DNA of 64,000 bases, taken from assembly GCA_004555915.1 (NCBI GenBank), contig SFJM01000003.1, positions 80,673-144,672 on the forward strand, in the 5' to 3' direction. Numbering within the stretch: the first letter of the stretch is position 1; every line of letters starts with the position of its first letter. Positions 24,507 to 32,694 of the stretch are shown piece by piece. Below the pieces are notes generated by a model that saw only the letters and a list, made by a program, of their open reading frames with translations, did not search any database and had not been told where the DNA came from. Source of the DNA: Clostridiales bacterium (lineage in GTDB: Bacteria > Bacillota > Clostridia > Oscillospirales > Butyricicoccaceae). The translations under genes and the position numbers were made by a program.

Positions 24507-25352
24507 TCAGCGTTCGATGATAAAGTTATCAATCAGACGGGTCTTGCCGATATAAACAGCAATGGCAGTCAGGATAGAGCCTTCGGCAGAGGCAACCGGC
24601 TCCAGATTGTTCCAATCGACAATTTCCACATAATCAATCCGGCTCATCGGCTCTGCTTCAATTTCTGCCGTGATGATTGCCTTTACCTTTGCGGCATCTG
24701 TCTCACCGGCTTCAATGGCAGCCTTGCCCTTGTTCAGTCCGCGGGACAGGCACAGTGCGGCCTGACGCTCCTCCGCGCTCAGGTATGTATTGCGCGAGCT
24801 CTTTGCCAGACCATCCTCCTCCCGGATAATCGGGCAGCCGATGATTTCCAGCGGCATATTCAGGTCACGCACCATACGGCGGATGACTGCCAGCTGCTGG
24901 GCATCCTTCTGGCCAAAATACGCACGATCCGGCTGGACAATATGGAACAGCTTGCTGACAACCGTGCATACGCCACGGAAATGAATCGGACGGGATGCGC
25001 CGCACAGACCCTTGGTCAGATGATCCATATCCACATAGGTGCAGAAATCCGGTGCGTACATTTCCTCCGGCTCCGGATTGAAAATCAGGTCTGCGCCGGT
25101 TTTCTCACACAGCTCCGCATCATGTGCCAGATCGCGCGGATAGGTTGCCAGATCCTCTGTCGGGCCGAACTGGATCGGATTGACAAAGTCAGACACAACG
25201 GTGCGGTCATTTTCTGCCACAGAACGGGCAATCAGGCTCTGATGGCCTTCATGCAGGTAACCCATGGTGGGTACCAGGCCAACGGTCAGGCCTTCCCTGC
25301 GCCATGCGCGGACCTGCTCACGTACTTCTTCAATTGTTTTTACGATATTCAT
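24507..25352 (-). CDS. panC: Pantothenate synthetase
   Basis: 281 residues, normal length. It joins pantoate and beta-alanine with ATP. Motifs: VPTMGYLHEGHQSLI (the HIGH-like nucleotide site HEGH), DFVNPIQFGPTEDLATYPR, YFGQKDAQQLAVIRRM and the KMSKS-like KSSRNTYLSAEER. The start follows AAGGGAGTATTGT. It is separated from panB by 296 bases that carry two palindromic repeat elements, which is unusual for an otherwise tight operon. Confidence 0.97.
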   Translation of the reverse strand: MNIVKTIEEVREQVRAWRREGLTVGLVPTMGYLHEGHQSLIARSVAENDRTVVSDFVNPIQFGPTEDLATYPRDLAHDAELCEKTGADLIFNPEPEEMYAPDFCTYVDMDHLTKGLCGASRPIHFRGVCTVVSKLFHIVQPDRAYFGQKDAQQLAVIRRMVRDLNMPLEIIGCPIIREEDGLAKSSRNTYLSAEERQAALCLSRGLNKGKAAIEAGETDAAKVKAIITAEIEAEPMSRIDYVEIVDWNNLEPVASAEGSILTAIAVYIGKTRLIDNFIIER

Positions 25353-25418
25353 TTGTTACAATACTCCCTTTGGTTTGTAGTATCTTTTTATGATGAAGCA
25401 AATCAGGTTGACGTTTAA

Positions 25419-25573
25419 CTCCCTCCGTCATTTGCTAACGCAAATGCCACCTCCCTCCAAGAGGGAGGCTTTTTTCCGAACCATTTCATTCATAGCTCAG
25501 CCGGTAACTGCATCGCATATTCCAAAGGCTCCCTCAGAGGAGGGAGCTGTCGCTGAAAGCGACTGAGGGAGTT
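25419..25573. repeat. Two CTCCCTC palindromic elements in the panB-panC gap
   Basis: Element 1 (25419-25474): ACTCCCTCCGTC, inner hairpin CATTTGC/GCAAATG, closing hairpin CTCCCTCC/GAGGGAGG. Element 2 (25526-25573): GGCTCCCTC, GAGGGAG, inner hairpin GTCGCT/AGCGAC, GAGGGAGTT. Between them (25479-25520) is the TTTCATT...CAGCCGGTAA module also found at 15.63 and 63.54 kb. The pair is arranged as converging units. Confidence 0.88.
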
Positions 25574-25648
25574 ATCTCTGTCTTACAGGCTTGTACAGAG
25601 GTCAGGATTGATACAGCAAAACTGCCTCTGTTGAAAGAGCCTTTTTAC

Positions 25649-26476
25649 TCAATACAGCTTATCAATAATGGTTTCATCCATCTTGAAGGTATGCTCCTTT
25701 GCCGGGAAGGTTCCTTCCTTGACTTCCCTGTCATATGCCTTGAAGCCTTCCATCATGACCGCGCCTGCATTGGCAAAGGTCTTGGCAAATTTCGGGGTGA
25801 AATCAGAGAACATGGCAATCATATCCTGATATACCAGTACCTGTGCGTCACAATGGACGCCTGCACCGATGCCGATAGTCGGAATTTCCAGTGTCTCGGT
25901 GATCTTCTGTGCCAGCGCTGCCGGAACACATTCCAGAACAACTGCATACGCGCCTGCTTCCTCTACACGGCGCGCGTCATCCAGAATCTTCTGTGCCGCA
26001 GCTTCGCCCTTGCCCTGTACCTTAAAGCCGCCAAAGGCATTGACAGACTGGGGGGTCATGCCGATATGGGCACAAACCGGAATGGATGCATTGACAATGG
26101 CCTTAATCTGCTCACAGACCGTTGCGCCGCCTTCCAGCTTGACTGCCTGTGCATGGCCTTCCTTAATCAGGCGGCCTGCATTGACAACCGCGTCATAAAC
26201 GGAGGTCTGATAGGACATGAACGGCATGTCCGCAACAACCAGTGCATTTTTTGCGCCACGGGTCACGGCTTTGGTATGGTGCAGCATATCCTCCATGGTA
26301 ACTGCCAGCGTATCCTCATAACCAAGGCAGACCATACCCAGAGAATCACCGACCAGAATCGAGTTAATGCCAGCTTCATCAATCAGCTTGGCTGTCGAAT
26401 AGTCGTATGCCGTGAGCATGGTCTGTTTTTTACCTTCTTTTTTCGCCTGCTGGAATGTTAATACGGTGTTCTTCAT
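25649..26476 (-). CDS. panB: 3-methyl-2-oxobutanoate hydroxymethyltransferase
   Basis: 275 residues. It transfers a hydroxymethyl group from methylene-tetrahydrofolate to alpha-ketoisovalerate, making ketopantoate. Seen: MLTAYDYSTAKLIDEAGI, LVGDSLGMVCLGYEDTL, MPFMSYQTS, AVKLEGG, HIGMTPQSVNAFGGFKVQG and TIGIGAGVHCDAQVLVYQD, all standard for the TIM-barrel PanB with Asp and Glu metal ligands. The start overlaps the stop of the DUF2520 gene (ATGA), which indicates coupling of the two steps that would follow each other if the DUF2520 protein is the reductase. Confidence 0.97.
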   Translation of the reverse strand: MKNTVLTFQQAKKEGKKQTMLTAYDYSTAKLIDEAGINSILVGDSLGMVCLGYEDTLAVTMEDMLHHTKAVTRGAKNALVVADMPFMSYQTSVYDAVVNAGRLIKEGHAQAVKLEGGATVCEQIKAIVNASIPVCAHIGMTPQSVNAFGGFKVQGKGEAAAQKILDDARRVEEAGAYAVVLECVPAALAQKITETLEIPTIGIGAGVHCDAQVLVYQDMIAMFSDFTPKFAKTFANAGAVMMEGFKAYDREVKEGTFPAKEHTFKMDETIIDKLY

Positions 26477-27315
26477 GACAATCCCTCCAAATATGTTCTG
26501 AGGGCGGTATCATCTCTGTCAGGATGTTTCTCCTGTGCCACATCGCACAGTTTCCGTGTCAGCAGGGCATACAGTGCCTGATCGGTTGGATCCAGACAGG
26601 CCATATGCGACTGGATGGTTCCCATATCCCCCCGTTCTGCCGGGCCGGTGAGGGCTGCCTTTGGGCCCTTGGCACAGATTGCCTGTGCATTGCCCAGAAT
26701 CAGCGGTGACAAAGCGGTCAGTGCCTGCTGCTGCGTAAAGCCGCACTGTTCCAGCAGCTTCATCCCCCAGTCAGACAAGCCGACAGCCAGATTACTCACC
26801 ACGCACGCTGCCAGATGGTACCGTGCCTTATCCTCTGCCCGGATGGTTGCTGTCTGTGCGCCGCAATGCCGCATCAGCGCTTCCATCTCCGAAGCACAGC
26901 TGCCTTCCAGTGTAAAAAACGCACCTTCCAGCTGCTCCCAGGAGGAGAACCTGTCGCTGACTGCCAGCAGCGGATGTACCGAACTGACACGTGCGCCATG
27001 TTCGTCCGCATTCGCAAAGATCGAACTGGGCAGTGCCCCGCTGCAATGGCAAATACATTTACTTTTGATCGGCAGCGCCGTGATGTCATTCCACATACGG
27101 GCAATCACACCGTCCGGTGTGGTGATAAACAGGGTATCGCTCGCATCCACTACATCCTTCCATGAAGTAAAGCATAACGTCCTTGTAAAAGCTGCTGCCT
27201 CCTCGGCATGTTCACGGGTACGGCTGTAATAACCGGTGACGGTCACACCATGCCGGACAAATAATTTGCCCAATGATGTACCGACCTTGCCCGCGCCGAT
27301 AAAACCAATTTTCAT
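26473..27315 (-). CDS. Rossmann-like/DUF2520 protein, candidate ketopantoate reductase
   Basis: 280 residues. The N-terminal NADP-binding fold is MKIGFIGAGKVGTSLGKLF with a following YYSRTREHAEEAA; TPDGVIARMWND and CICHCSGALPSSIF resemble the F420/NADP-dependent and ProC-like Rossmann families. The C-terminal all-helical DUF2520 domain (~130-270) contains HPLLAVSDRFSSWEQLEG and AACVVSNLAVGLSDWGM. The start ATG follows GGAGGTGGTTC. First gene of the operon with panB, panC and panD; no canonical panE lies here. By position it may reduce ketopantoate to pantoate, as inferred for other DUF2520 genes beside panB; this is not proven from sequence. Confidence 0.75.
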   Translation of the reverse strand: MKIGFIGAGKVGTSLGKLFVRHGVTVTGYYSRTREHAEEAAAFTRTLCFTSWKDVVDASDTLFITTPDGVIARMWNDITALPIKSKCICHCSGALPSSIFANADEHGARVSSVHPLLAVSDRFSSWEQLEGAFFTLEGSCASEMEALMRHCGAQTATIRAEDKARYHLAACVVSNLAVGLSDWGMKLLEQCGFTQQQALTALSPLILGNAQAICAKGPKAALTGPAERGDMGTIQSHMACLDPTDQALYALLTRKLCDVAQEKHPDRDDTALRTYLEGLS

Positions 27316-27468
27316 ATGAACCACCTCCGTACCATTGTGTCCGGCGGCAATTCCCTGTGCATCAGTCCCGTTTGCCCTTTGCAATACAGGCTGTGCCGAA
27401 AAAAGTAAGAAAACATCCGGTGCAGTTTGCTGATTTTATTTTTTTCAGCAATACCACCCATATTGATT

Positions 27469-27497
27469 AGAATAACACAACCTGATTACAGACACAA
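27469..27497 (-). promoter_or_regulatory. Promoter of the pantothenate operon
   Basis: Minus strand TTGTGT (27497-27492), 17-base spacer, TATTCT (27474-27469). It leaves a ~150-base leader before the DUF2520 gene, in which I see no known riboswitch. Confidence 0.55.
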
Positions 27498-27826
27498 GGC
27501 TTTGAGGATAATTTATAAAAAATATTCCGACAGTATATTTTTCCTTTTTTGTGCACGATTCCCCTGTCCCGGCTCCCCGGATCCGCAGCAACAAATTGCG
27601 GTTTAAAAATGTTACTTTTTGTCTCATTTGCTTTTTTTCCATACTTTCTGCATGATATTTTTTCCATTTTTCCACACCTGTCCCCAGAGGGATGGTTCTG
27701 TTCCTTCATAATTATACCCGGCGGCTTTATCGGGGCTTTTGTAAAATATCACATTCAGGTGAATTTTTTTTAAAATTTATTCCCTAATGCAGTTTTAACT
27801 TTCCTCAGAAAAATTCCATCAACCCC

Positions 27827-27855
27827 TTGCAATACGTGACCTTTTTCCGTATAAT
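27827..27855 (+). promoter_or_regulatory. Promoter of the third AraC-type gene
   Basis: TTGCAA (27827-27832), a 17-base spacer and a perfect TATAAT (27850-27855), about 100 bases before the start. Confidence 0.7.
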
Positions 27856-27958
27856 GAATGATATTAACAGCGTTAAGAGAGATTAACTGCATGGATTCCT
27901 GCGTCTTTTCCCCAATGTTTATCCATTCGCAGGCGTGCATATTAAAGGAGAGATTTTC

Positions 27959-28795
27959 ATGGCTGAAATTACAACTCAATTTTGTGATTCCGCAAGCTAT
28001 ACCGAGGTTTCCCTCAGCCAGTACGGCCGTTTTCTCGGTGATGCGGACACTCCGGTTCTGCCGTTCCTCAATGAACGAACCATCATTGCATATGTAACTG
28101 CCGGTTCCGGTACACTCAAGCTGGGCAATTCCCTGCATACTGTTGAACCGGGCTGCATTACCGTATTCTTCCCGGGCATCTGTATCAATGGCACAGATCT
28201 GGATGGTCAGCAGATTGCTGCTATGTGGCTGGAGCTGGATGGACCTGCTCTGCCGGAGGTTCTGACCCGTGCAGGCCTGACACCACAGAAGCCGATCCTG
28301 CACCTGACTGTTCCCGATGAACAGTCGGAAACCATTGCCGCTTTCACCAGACTGACCGATCCGGAACAGGAATATGGCCCGCTGCGTGCCACCGGTATTG
28401 CACTGGAGCTGCTGGATGGCCTGTTGCGTGAAACCCCGCGCCCCTGCCAGCCAAAGGTTGCCAATCTGCAGCATTATTATGTGGATAAATCCATCCGTTA
28501 TATCAAGGCAAAATATCCGCAGGATATTTCGGTTGAGGATGTGGCACAGTATTGCGGCCTGAACCGCAGCTATCTGGGCAAGCTGTTCCGCGATGCCACC
28601 GGTATTACCACACAGGAATATCTGATTCGCCAGCGCATGAGCGTTGCCTGCGATTACCTCAAGCGCGGCGCTGCCCCGATTGCCACCATCGCCCGTTCGG
28701 TAGGTTATCCGAACCAGCTGCATTTCTCCCGTGCCTTCCATAAGGTATTCGGCATTCCGCCCCGTGAGTGGCAGAAGCGCAACCGCGAAAAGTAA
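27959..28795 (+). CDS. AraC family transcriptional regulator
   Basis: 278 residues. The cupin-like N-terminal domain (YVTAGSGTLKLGNSLHTVEPG, CITVFFPGICINGTDL) is followed by an AraC HTH domain: ISVEDVAQYCGLNRSYLGKLF and IATIARSVGYPNQLHFSRAFH, ending FGIPPREWQKRNREK. The ATG at 27959 follows AAAGGAGAG; an in-frame start 24 bases upstream overlaps the ribosome site. It is transcribed away from the pan operon and towards the SLH protein gene, but has its own terminator. No nearby sugar gene indicates the ligand. Confidence 0.87.
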   Translation: MAEITTQFCDSASYTEVSLSQYGRFLGDADTPVLPFLNERTIIAYVTAGSGTLKLGNSLHTVEPGCITVFFPGICINGTDLDGQQIAAMWLELDGPALPEVLTRAGLTPQKPILHLTVPDEQSETIAAFTRLTDPEQEYGPLRATGIALELLDGLLRETPRPCQPKVANLQHYYVDKSIRYIKAKYPQDISVEDVAQYCGLNRSYLGKLFRDATGITTQEYLIRQRMSVACDYLKRGAAPIATIARSVGYPNQLHFSRAFHKVFGIPPREWQKRNREK

Positions 28796-28806
28796 AGCAA
28801 ACAGCA

Positions 28807-28837
28807 ATCCCCGGTCGAAGGACCGGGGATTTTTTTG
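28807..28837 (+). terminator. Terminator of the third AraC-type gene
   Basis: ATCCCCGGTC (28807-28816), loop GAAG, GACCGGGGAT (28821-28830) and a run of seven T: a textbook intrinsic terminator. Confidence 0.95.
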
Positions 28838-28889
28838 CGGCGCACGCCGGCCCACCGGCTTTTCCATTTTTGATGCGACAGAATTTTCC

Positions 28890-28918
28890 TTGACTTTGCA
28901 TTTTGTATGGTTTATACT
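28890..28918 (+). promoter_or_regulatory. Promoter of the SLH protein gene
   Basis: TTGACT (28890-28895), a 17-base spacer and TATACT (28913-28918), 40 bases before the start; close to consensus, suggesting strong expression together with the AAAGGAGGAT ribosome site. Confidence 0.8.
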
Positions 28919-28957
28919 AACAATTAGGAAGTTTTATTGAAAAGGAGGATAATTTTT

Positions 28958-30094
28958 ATGAAAAAAATCTTCAAACGCGCTGCTGCGCTTGTTCTTACAG
29001 CAAGCATGGCACTGACTGCGGCTGGTGCTGCATTTGCCGCTGAGACACAGGAACCGACTTCTGTTACACCGTTTACGGATGTTCCGCAGAATGCCTGGTA
29101 TACCAACTTCGTTGACTATACCTATCAGAACAATCTGTTCGCCGGCACTTCTGCAACCACCTTCTCTCCGAAGGCAAACATGACCCGTGCGCAGATGGCT
29201 ACTGTTATTTGCAAAATGCATTATGAGCTCGTTCGCACCAACCCGATCTCCGAGAAAATCGTTCCGGAATTCAAGGACGTAACTGCCAATGAATGGTACG
29301 CTTACTATGTTGGCTGGGTACAGAAAAACAACATCATGTCCGGCTACGGCGACGGCAAATTCCATCCGAATGATCCGATTACCCGTGAAATGATTGCTAC
29401 TGTTGTCAGCAACTACCTTGCATATGTCAAGTGCAATCTGGAAGGCACCAGGGAAATCGACTACGAATACACCGACTGGGATCAGATTGCTAACTGGGCA
29501 AAGCCGGCTGTTAAGAACCTGACCGATCATGGCATTATGTGCGGTGATGCAAACCATGGTTTCGCACCGAAGCGCAACATGATCCGTGCAGAGGCTGCAA
29601 CCATTATCACCCGTATTTATCAGGAACTGAAGTATCCGACTGCATCCTATGCAAAGTACCAGAGCATCCGCTACAGCAAGACTCCTGCAGAGGGCGAGAC
29701 TGTTTCCATGCTGGATGGTGCTTCCTACAAGATCCTCACCACTTACAACGATTATATCGCACTGGTAGATAAGGTCAAGGCTGACGAGTGCTCCCTGACT
29801 GGTGAAACCACCGCTTTCACTCCGGTAGACAAGACCTTCTTCCGCAATGGCGATATCCTGGCTGTTGAAGTACAGCATCCGGGCGCTGTAAAGTATCAGA
29901 CCAAGCTGGCTGGCCTGTTTGTTGACCAGCAGGCTGACAACAAGTCCAAGCTGGATGTTTCCGTAACCCTGTTTGGCCGTGATGCTGATGCTGAAGGCGA
30001 ATCTGCAGAAGCAGTAGGCTATGTATTCTTCATCCAGGTTCCGAATAATGTGGATACGGTTTCGATTACTGAGGCATTCCGTGTAGAAGGCTAA
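28958..30094 (+). CDS. Secreted S-layer homology (SLH) domain protein
   Basis: 378 residues. Signal peptide 1-~26 (KKIFKRAAALVLTASMALTA...AAFAAE). Three SLH domains follow: ~33-86 (FTDVPQNAWYTNFVDYTYQN), ~97-150 (FKDVTANEWYAYYVGWVQKN) and ~160-215 (a poorer one, YTDWDQIANWAKPAVKNL), which tether proteins to secondary cell-wall polymers. The C-terminal ~160 residues have the pattern FFRNGDILAVEVQHPG...VTLFGRD...YVFFIQVPNNVD, which resembles PrcB C-terminal domains; this is a weak assignment. Strong promoter and ribosome site, and codon use rich in GCT/GTT/ACC, suggest an abundant surface protein. Confidence 0.85.
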   Translation: MKKIFKRAAALVLTASMALTAAGAAFAAETQEPTSVTPFTDVPQNAWYTNFVDYTYQNNLFAGTSATTFSPKANMTRAQMATVICKMHYELVRTNPISEKIVPEFKDVTANEWYAYYVGWVQKNNIMSGYGDGKFHPNDPITREMIATVVSNYLAYVKCNLEGTREIDYEYTDWDQIANWAKPAVKNLTDHGIMCGDANHGFAPKRNMIRAEAATIITRIYQELKYPTASYAKYQSIRYSKTPAEGETVSMLDGASYKILTTYNDYIALVDKVKADECSLTGETTAFTPVDKTFFRNGDILAVEVQHPGAVKYQTKLAGLFVDQQADNKSKLDVSVTLFGRDADAEGESAEAVGYVFFIQVPNNVDTVSITEAFRVEG

Positions 30095-30133
30095 GGTAAC
30101 GGCTGAAAACATACCGAAGAATCTCTAAAACAA

Positions 30134-30176
30134 AACCGCCGTTCGCAGGCTTGCTCCTGTGAACGGCGGTTCTTTT
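30134..30176. terminator. Bidirectional terminator between SLH and HAD genes
   Basis: AACCGCCGTTC (30134-30144) pairs with GAACGGCGGTT (30161-30171); T-rich on the plus side and TTTTG on the minus side. It serves two converging genes. Confidence 0.88.
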
Positions 30177-30181
30177 GTTTC

Positions 30182-30982
30182 TTATATAAATTTGTAAATC
30201 GCCTTTGCCACGCCATCATTGTCATTGGTATCCGTGACGAACTTCGCCAGCTGCTTGACTGCATCATCACCATTTCCCATGACAACCGGCATGCCTGCAA
30301 TTTTCAGCATGTCGGAATCATTGTCACTGTCCCCCACAGCCATGACTTCCTCCATGGTAATACCCATGACCCGGGTCAGTTCCCGCAGGGCAACGCCTTT
30401 ATTGATCCCCGCAGGCATGACTTCAAAATTATTTTCCGCGGAACGGGTAATATGTATACCCGGCAGCTGGTTGATTTCTGCCAGCGCCTCCGCCAGAACC
30501 TGTATATCACCACGGGCAAATACCTTGGATACCGGGAATTTATGTTCCCGGATGGTTGCCGCCACATCCGGCAGTACTACCTTGCTTGCCCAGAAGCCTT
30601 CGGTGCGTTTGGTGCTCGACAGAATCTCATCGGAATATGGATTCAAATACAACCGGTCACCCACATAAATCATAACGGTTACCGGACGGTTCTGGACTGC
30701 TTCCACTACCCTGGCGCCAATATCCCATGGCATGGCCCATTCCCGGACATTGCGGGAATTGCGCACATCGGAAATTGCGGCTCCGCCGGCAGAAATCAAC
30801 AGAGAAGACGCACCGATTTCTTTCGCAAATACAGCTGCCTCTCCCACAATACGTCCGGTACAGACAATTACTTTTGCGCCTTTCTTCCGCGCATAGGCAA
30901 CCGCTTCCACAGTAGATGGCAAAACATCCACCCTGCTGGTCAGTACCGTACCATCCAGATCCAATGCAATCAAACGATACAT
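30182..30982 (-). CDS. Cof-type HAD-superfamily phosphatase
   Basis: 266 residues. HAD motif I DLDGTVLTS (nucleophile Asp8), motif II VICTGR-type (VIVCTGRIV), the C2B cap region in the middle, Lys in INKGVALRELTR and motif IV GDSDNDSDML with VVMGNGDDAVK are all present. Cof-type enzymes hydrolyse sugar phosphates, phosphorylated cofactors such as PLP and FMN, or other small phosphates. The gene begins 36 bases after ecfT on the same strand, so it may be the last gene of that operon; a role in salvage of the imported vitamin is possible but unproven. Confidence 0.88.
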   Translation of the reverse strand: MYRLIALDLDGTVLTSRVDVLPSTVEAVAYARKKGAKVIVCTGRIVGEAAVFAKEIGASSLLISAGGAAISDVRNSRNVREWAMPWDIGARVVEAVQNRPVTVMIYVGDRLYLNPYSDEILSSTKRTEGFWASKVVLPDVAATIREHKFPVSKVFARGDIQVLAEALAEINQLPGIHITRSAENNFEVMPAGINKGVALRELTRVMGITMEEVMAVGDSDNDSDMLKIAGMPVVMGNGDDAVKQLAKFVTDTNDNDGVAKAIYKFI

Positions 30983-31018
30983 CTGTGTATTCCCCTTTCT
31001 TCCGATTCCTTCGCTCTG

Positions 31019-31822
31019 TTACAGCACCAGCTGTAATACCACTGCCCCGCCAACAAATACCACGGCAGCCAGTGCACATTTGGCATCATCCCTGCCAAAT
31101 TTCAGCTGGCGCAGACGGGTTCTTCCATTGTCCCCGCGATATAACCGGCATTCCATGGCGGTCGCCAGCTCATCTGCCCGCCGGAATGCGGAGACAAACA
31201 ATGGTACCAGAATCGGAACCATGGCACGGGCCCGGTGCAGCAGGTTTCCATTGTCAAAATCCGCACCACGGGCGCGCTGTGCCCCCATGATTTTATCGGT
31301 TTCCTCTACCAGCGTGGGAATAAACCGTAACGCCAGTGACATCATCATGGCCAGCTCATGTACCGGCACATGGATTTTCTTCAGTGGTGACAGCAGGCGT
31401 TCCAGCCCATCTGTCAGCTGGATGGGTGAGGTGGTATAGGTCAGCAGGGATGCGCCAACCACCAGCAGGATCAGCCGTACCACAATCAGGGCTGCTTTGT
31501 TCACGCCGGCTGTGGTAATGCTCAATGGGCCGGCACGCCATAAAATATCCTCTCCTGCCGTCATAAACAGATTGAGGACAGCCGTAAAGACAATAATAAA
31601 TACCAACGGCTTCAATCCCCGCAGCACCATGCGCAGCCGGAGCCTGGCAGTATACACCATACCCAGAATCAGGCATGCCAGAATCAGCAGGGAAATCCAT
31701 GCACTGCATACAAACAGCGCGATCATGACAACCAGTACCAGCAGGATTTTCGTGCGCGGGTCAGCACGATGCAGCATCGAATTGCCCGGGAAATATTGTC
31801 CCAGTGTGATATCCTTCAGCAT
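31019..31822 (-). CDS. ecfT: Energy-coupling factor transporter transmembrane protein EcfT
   Basis: 267 residues. An N-terminal LGQYFPGNSMLHRADPRTKI is the family hallmark, followed by about five membrane helices (VLVVMIALFVCSAWISLLIL and others) and cytoplasmic coupling helices with the Ala-Arg-Gly motif in GAQRARGADFDNG, and a later AMECRLYRG. EcfT joins the two ATPases to interchangeable S components that bind vitamins. The start at 31822 follows GGAGGG and overlaps ecfA2 by 7 bases. No S-component gene lies alongside, which fits a shared (group II) ECF module. Confidence 0.94.
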   Translation of the reverse strand: MLKDITLGQYFPGNSMLHRADPRTKILLVLVVMIALFVCSAWISLLILACLILGMVYTARLRLRMVLRGLKPLVFIIVFTAVLNLFMTAGEDILWRAGPLSITTAGVNKAALIVVRLILLVVGASLLTYTTSPIQLTDGLERLLSPLKKIHVPVHELAMMMSLALRFIPTLVEETDKIMGAQRARGADFDNGNLLHRARAMVPILVPLFVSAFRRADELATAMECRLYRGDNGRTRLRQLKFGRDDAKCALAAVVFVGGAVVLQLVL

Positions 31823-32694
31823 CGTTTCCCTCCGATCCGGCATGCCAGCAGCTGTACCATGGCCTGTTCGATGGTAAAGCAGTTCGCCTTCACCGGCAGG
31901 CCGCGTTTTTGCAGCTCCAGCATGATCTTGGTCACCTGCGGCACGGTCAGGCCGGACTGCTCCAGCTCCTCCGCCCGGGAAAAGACCTCTGCCGGTGTGC
32001 CGGTCATGAAAATCTTTCCATGCTTCATCACAACCAGCCGGGATGCCACTCTTGCCGCATCCTCCATGGAATGTGTGACTAAAATCACCGTTGTGCCACG
32101 TTTTTCATGTAAATCACGGATTAAATCAAACATTTCTTCCCGTCCTGCCGGGTCAAGTCCGGCAGTGGGCTCATCCAGAATCAGGATTTCCGGCTGCATG
32201 GCAATCACACCAGCCAAAGCAACACGGCGTTTCTGTCCGCCGGACAGCTCAAAAGGAGATTTATCGCTGATATCCTGCGGCAGTCCCACAGCTTCCAGCG
32301 CATCCTGTACCCGCCGGGTGATTTCATCATGCTCCAGCCCCATATTCATGGGACCATAGGCAATATCCTGTTCTACGGTTTCCTCAAACAGCTGATATTC
32401 CGGATACTGGAATACCAGGCCGATTTGAAACCGGATATTGCGCAGGTTCGCCGACTTGGCAAACATATCCTGGCCATGGAAGAAAACCTGTCCGCCGGTG
32501 GGCTTCAACAGACCGTTGAGGTGCTGAATCAGGGTGGATTTCCCCGAACCGGTATGCCCGATAATGGCAATAAATTCCCCCTGCATCACCTGCAGGCTGA
32601 CATGGTCCAATGCCTTCTGTTCAAAAGGCGTTCCTTTGCTGTACACATGGCTCAGGCCACGTACATCCAGAATGGGTCTTTCCTGCCGTTCCAT
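31816..32694 (-). CDS. ecfA2: Energy-coupling factor ATPase EcfA2
   Basis: 292 residues. Contains HVYSKGTPFEQKALDHVSL (typical EcfA2 opening), Walker A GHTGSGKST, Q-loop FQYPEYQLFEETV, signature LSGGQKRRVALA and Walker B ILILDEPTAGLDP, with SMEDAARVA after the H-loop. It pairs with EcfA1 as the ATPase heterodimer. The start at 32694 follows AAAGGAGGATACC, and overlaps the ecfA1 stop (TGATG). Confidence 0.95.
   Translation of the reverse strand: MERQERPILDVRGLSHVYSKGTPFEQKALDHVSLQVMQGEFIAIIGHTGSGKSTLIQHLNGLLKPTGGQVFFHGQDMFAKSANLRNIRFQIGLVFQYPEYQLFEETVEQDIAYGPMNMGLEHDEITRRVQDALEAVGLPQDISDKSPFELSGGQKRRVALAGVIAMQPEILILDEPTAGLDPAGREEMFDLIRDLHEKRGTTVILVTHSMEDAARVASRLVVMKHGKIFMTGTPAEVFSRAEELEQSGLTVPQVTKIMLELQKRGLPVKANCFTIEQAMVQLLACRIGGKRC

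Larger units (their letters stand above)
27316..27958. other. Divergent control region between the pan operon and an araC-type gene
   Basis: 643 bases. It holds a minus-strand promoter for the pan operon (27469-27497) and a plus-strand promoter for the regulator (27827-27855). The middle (27540-27780) is T-rich with no convincing gene, RNA or palindrome; short ORFs there lack ribosome sites. Confidence 0.6.

Noticed and set aside
27316..27465. Riboswitch in the pan operon leader
   Set aside because: The ~150-base leader shows no recognisable fold of a known class and is simply A/T-rich.
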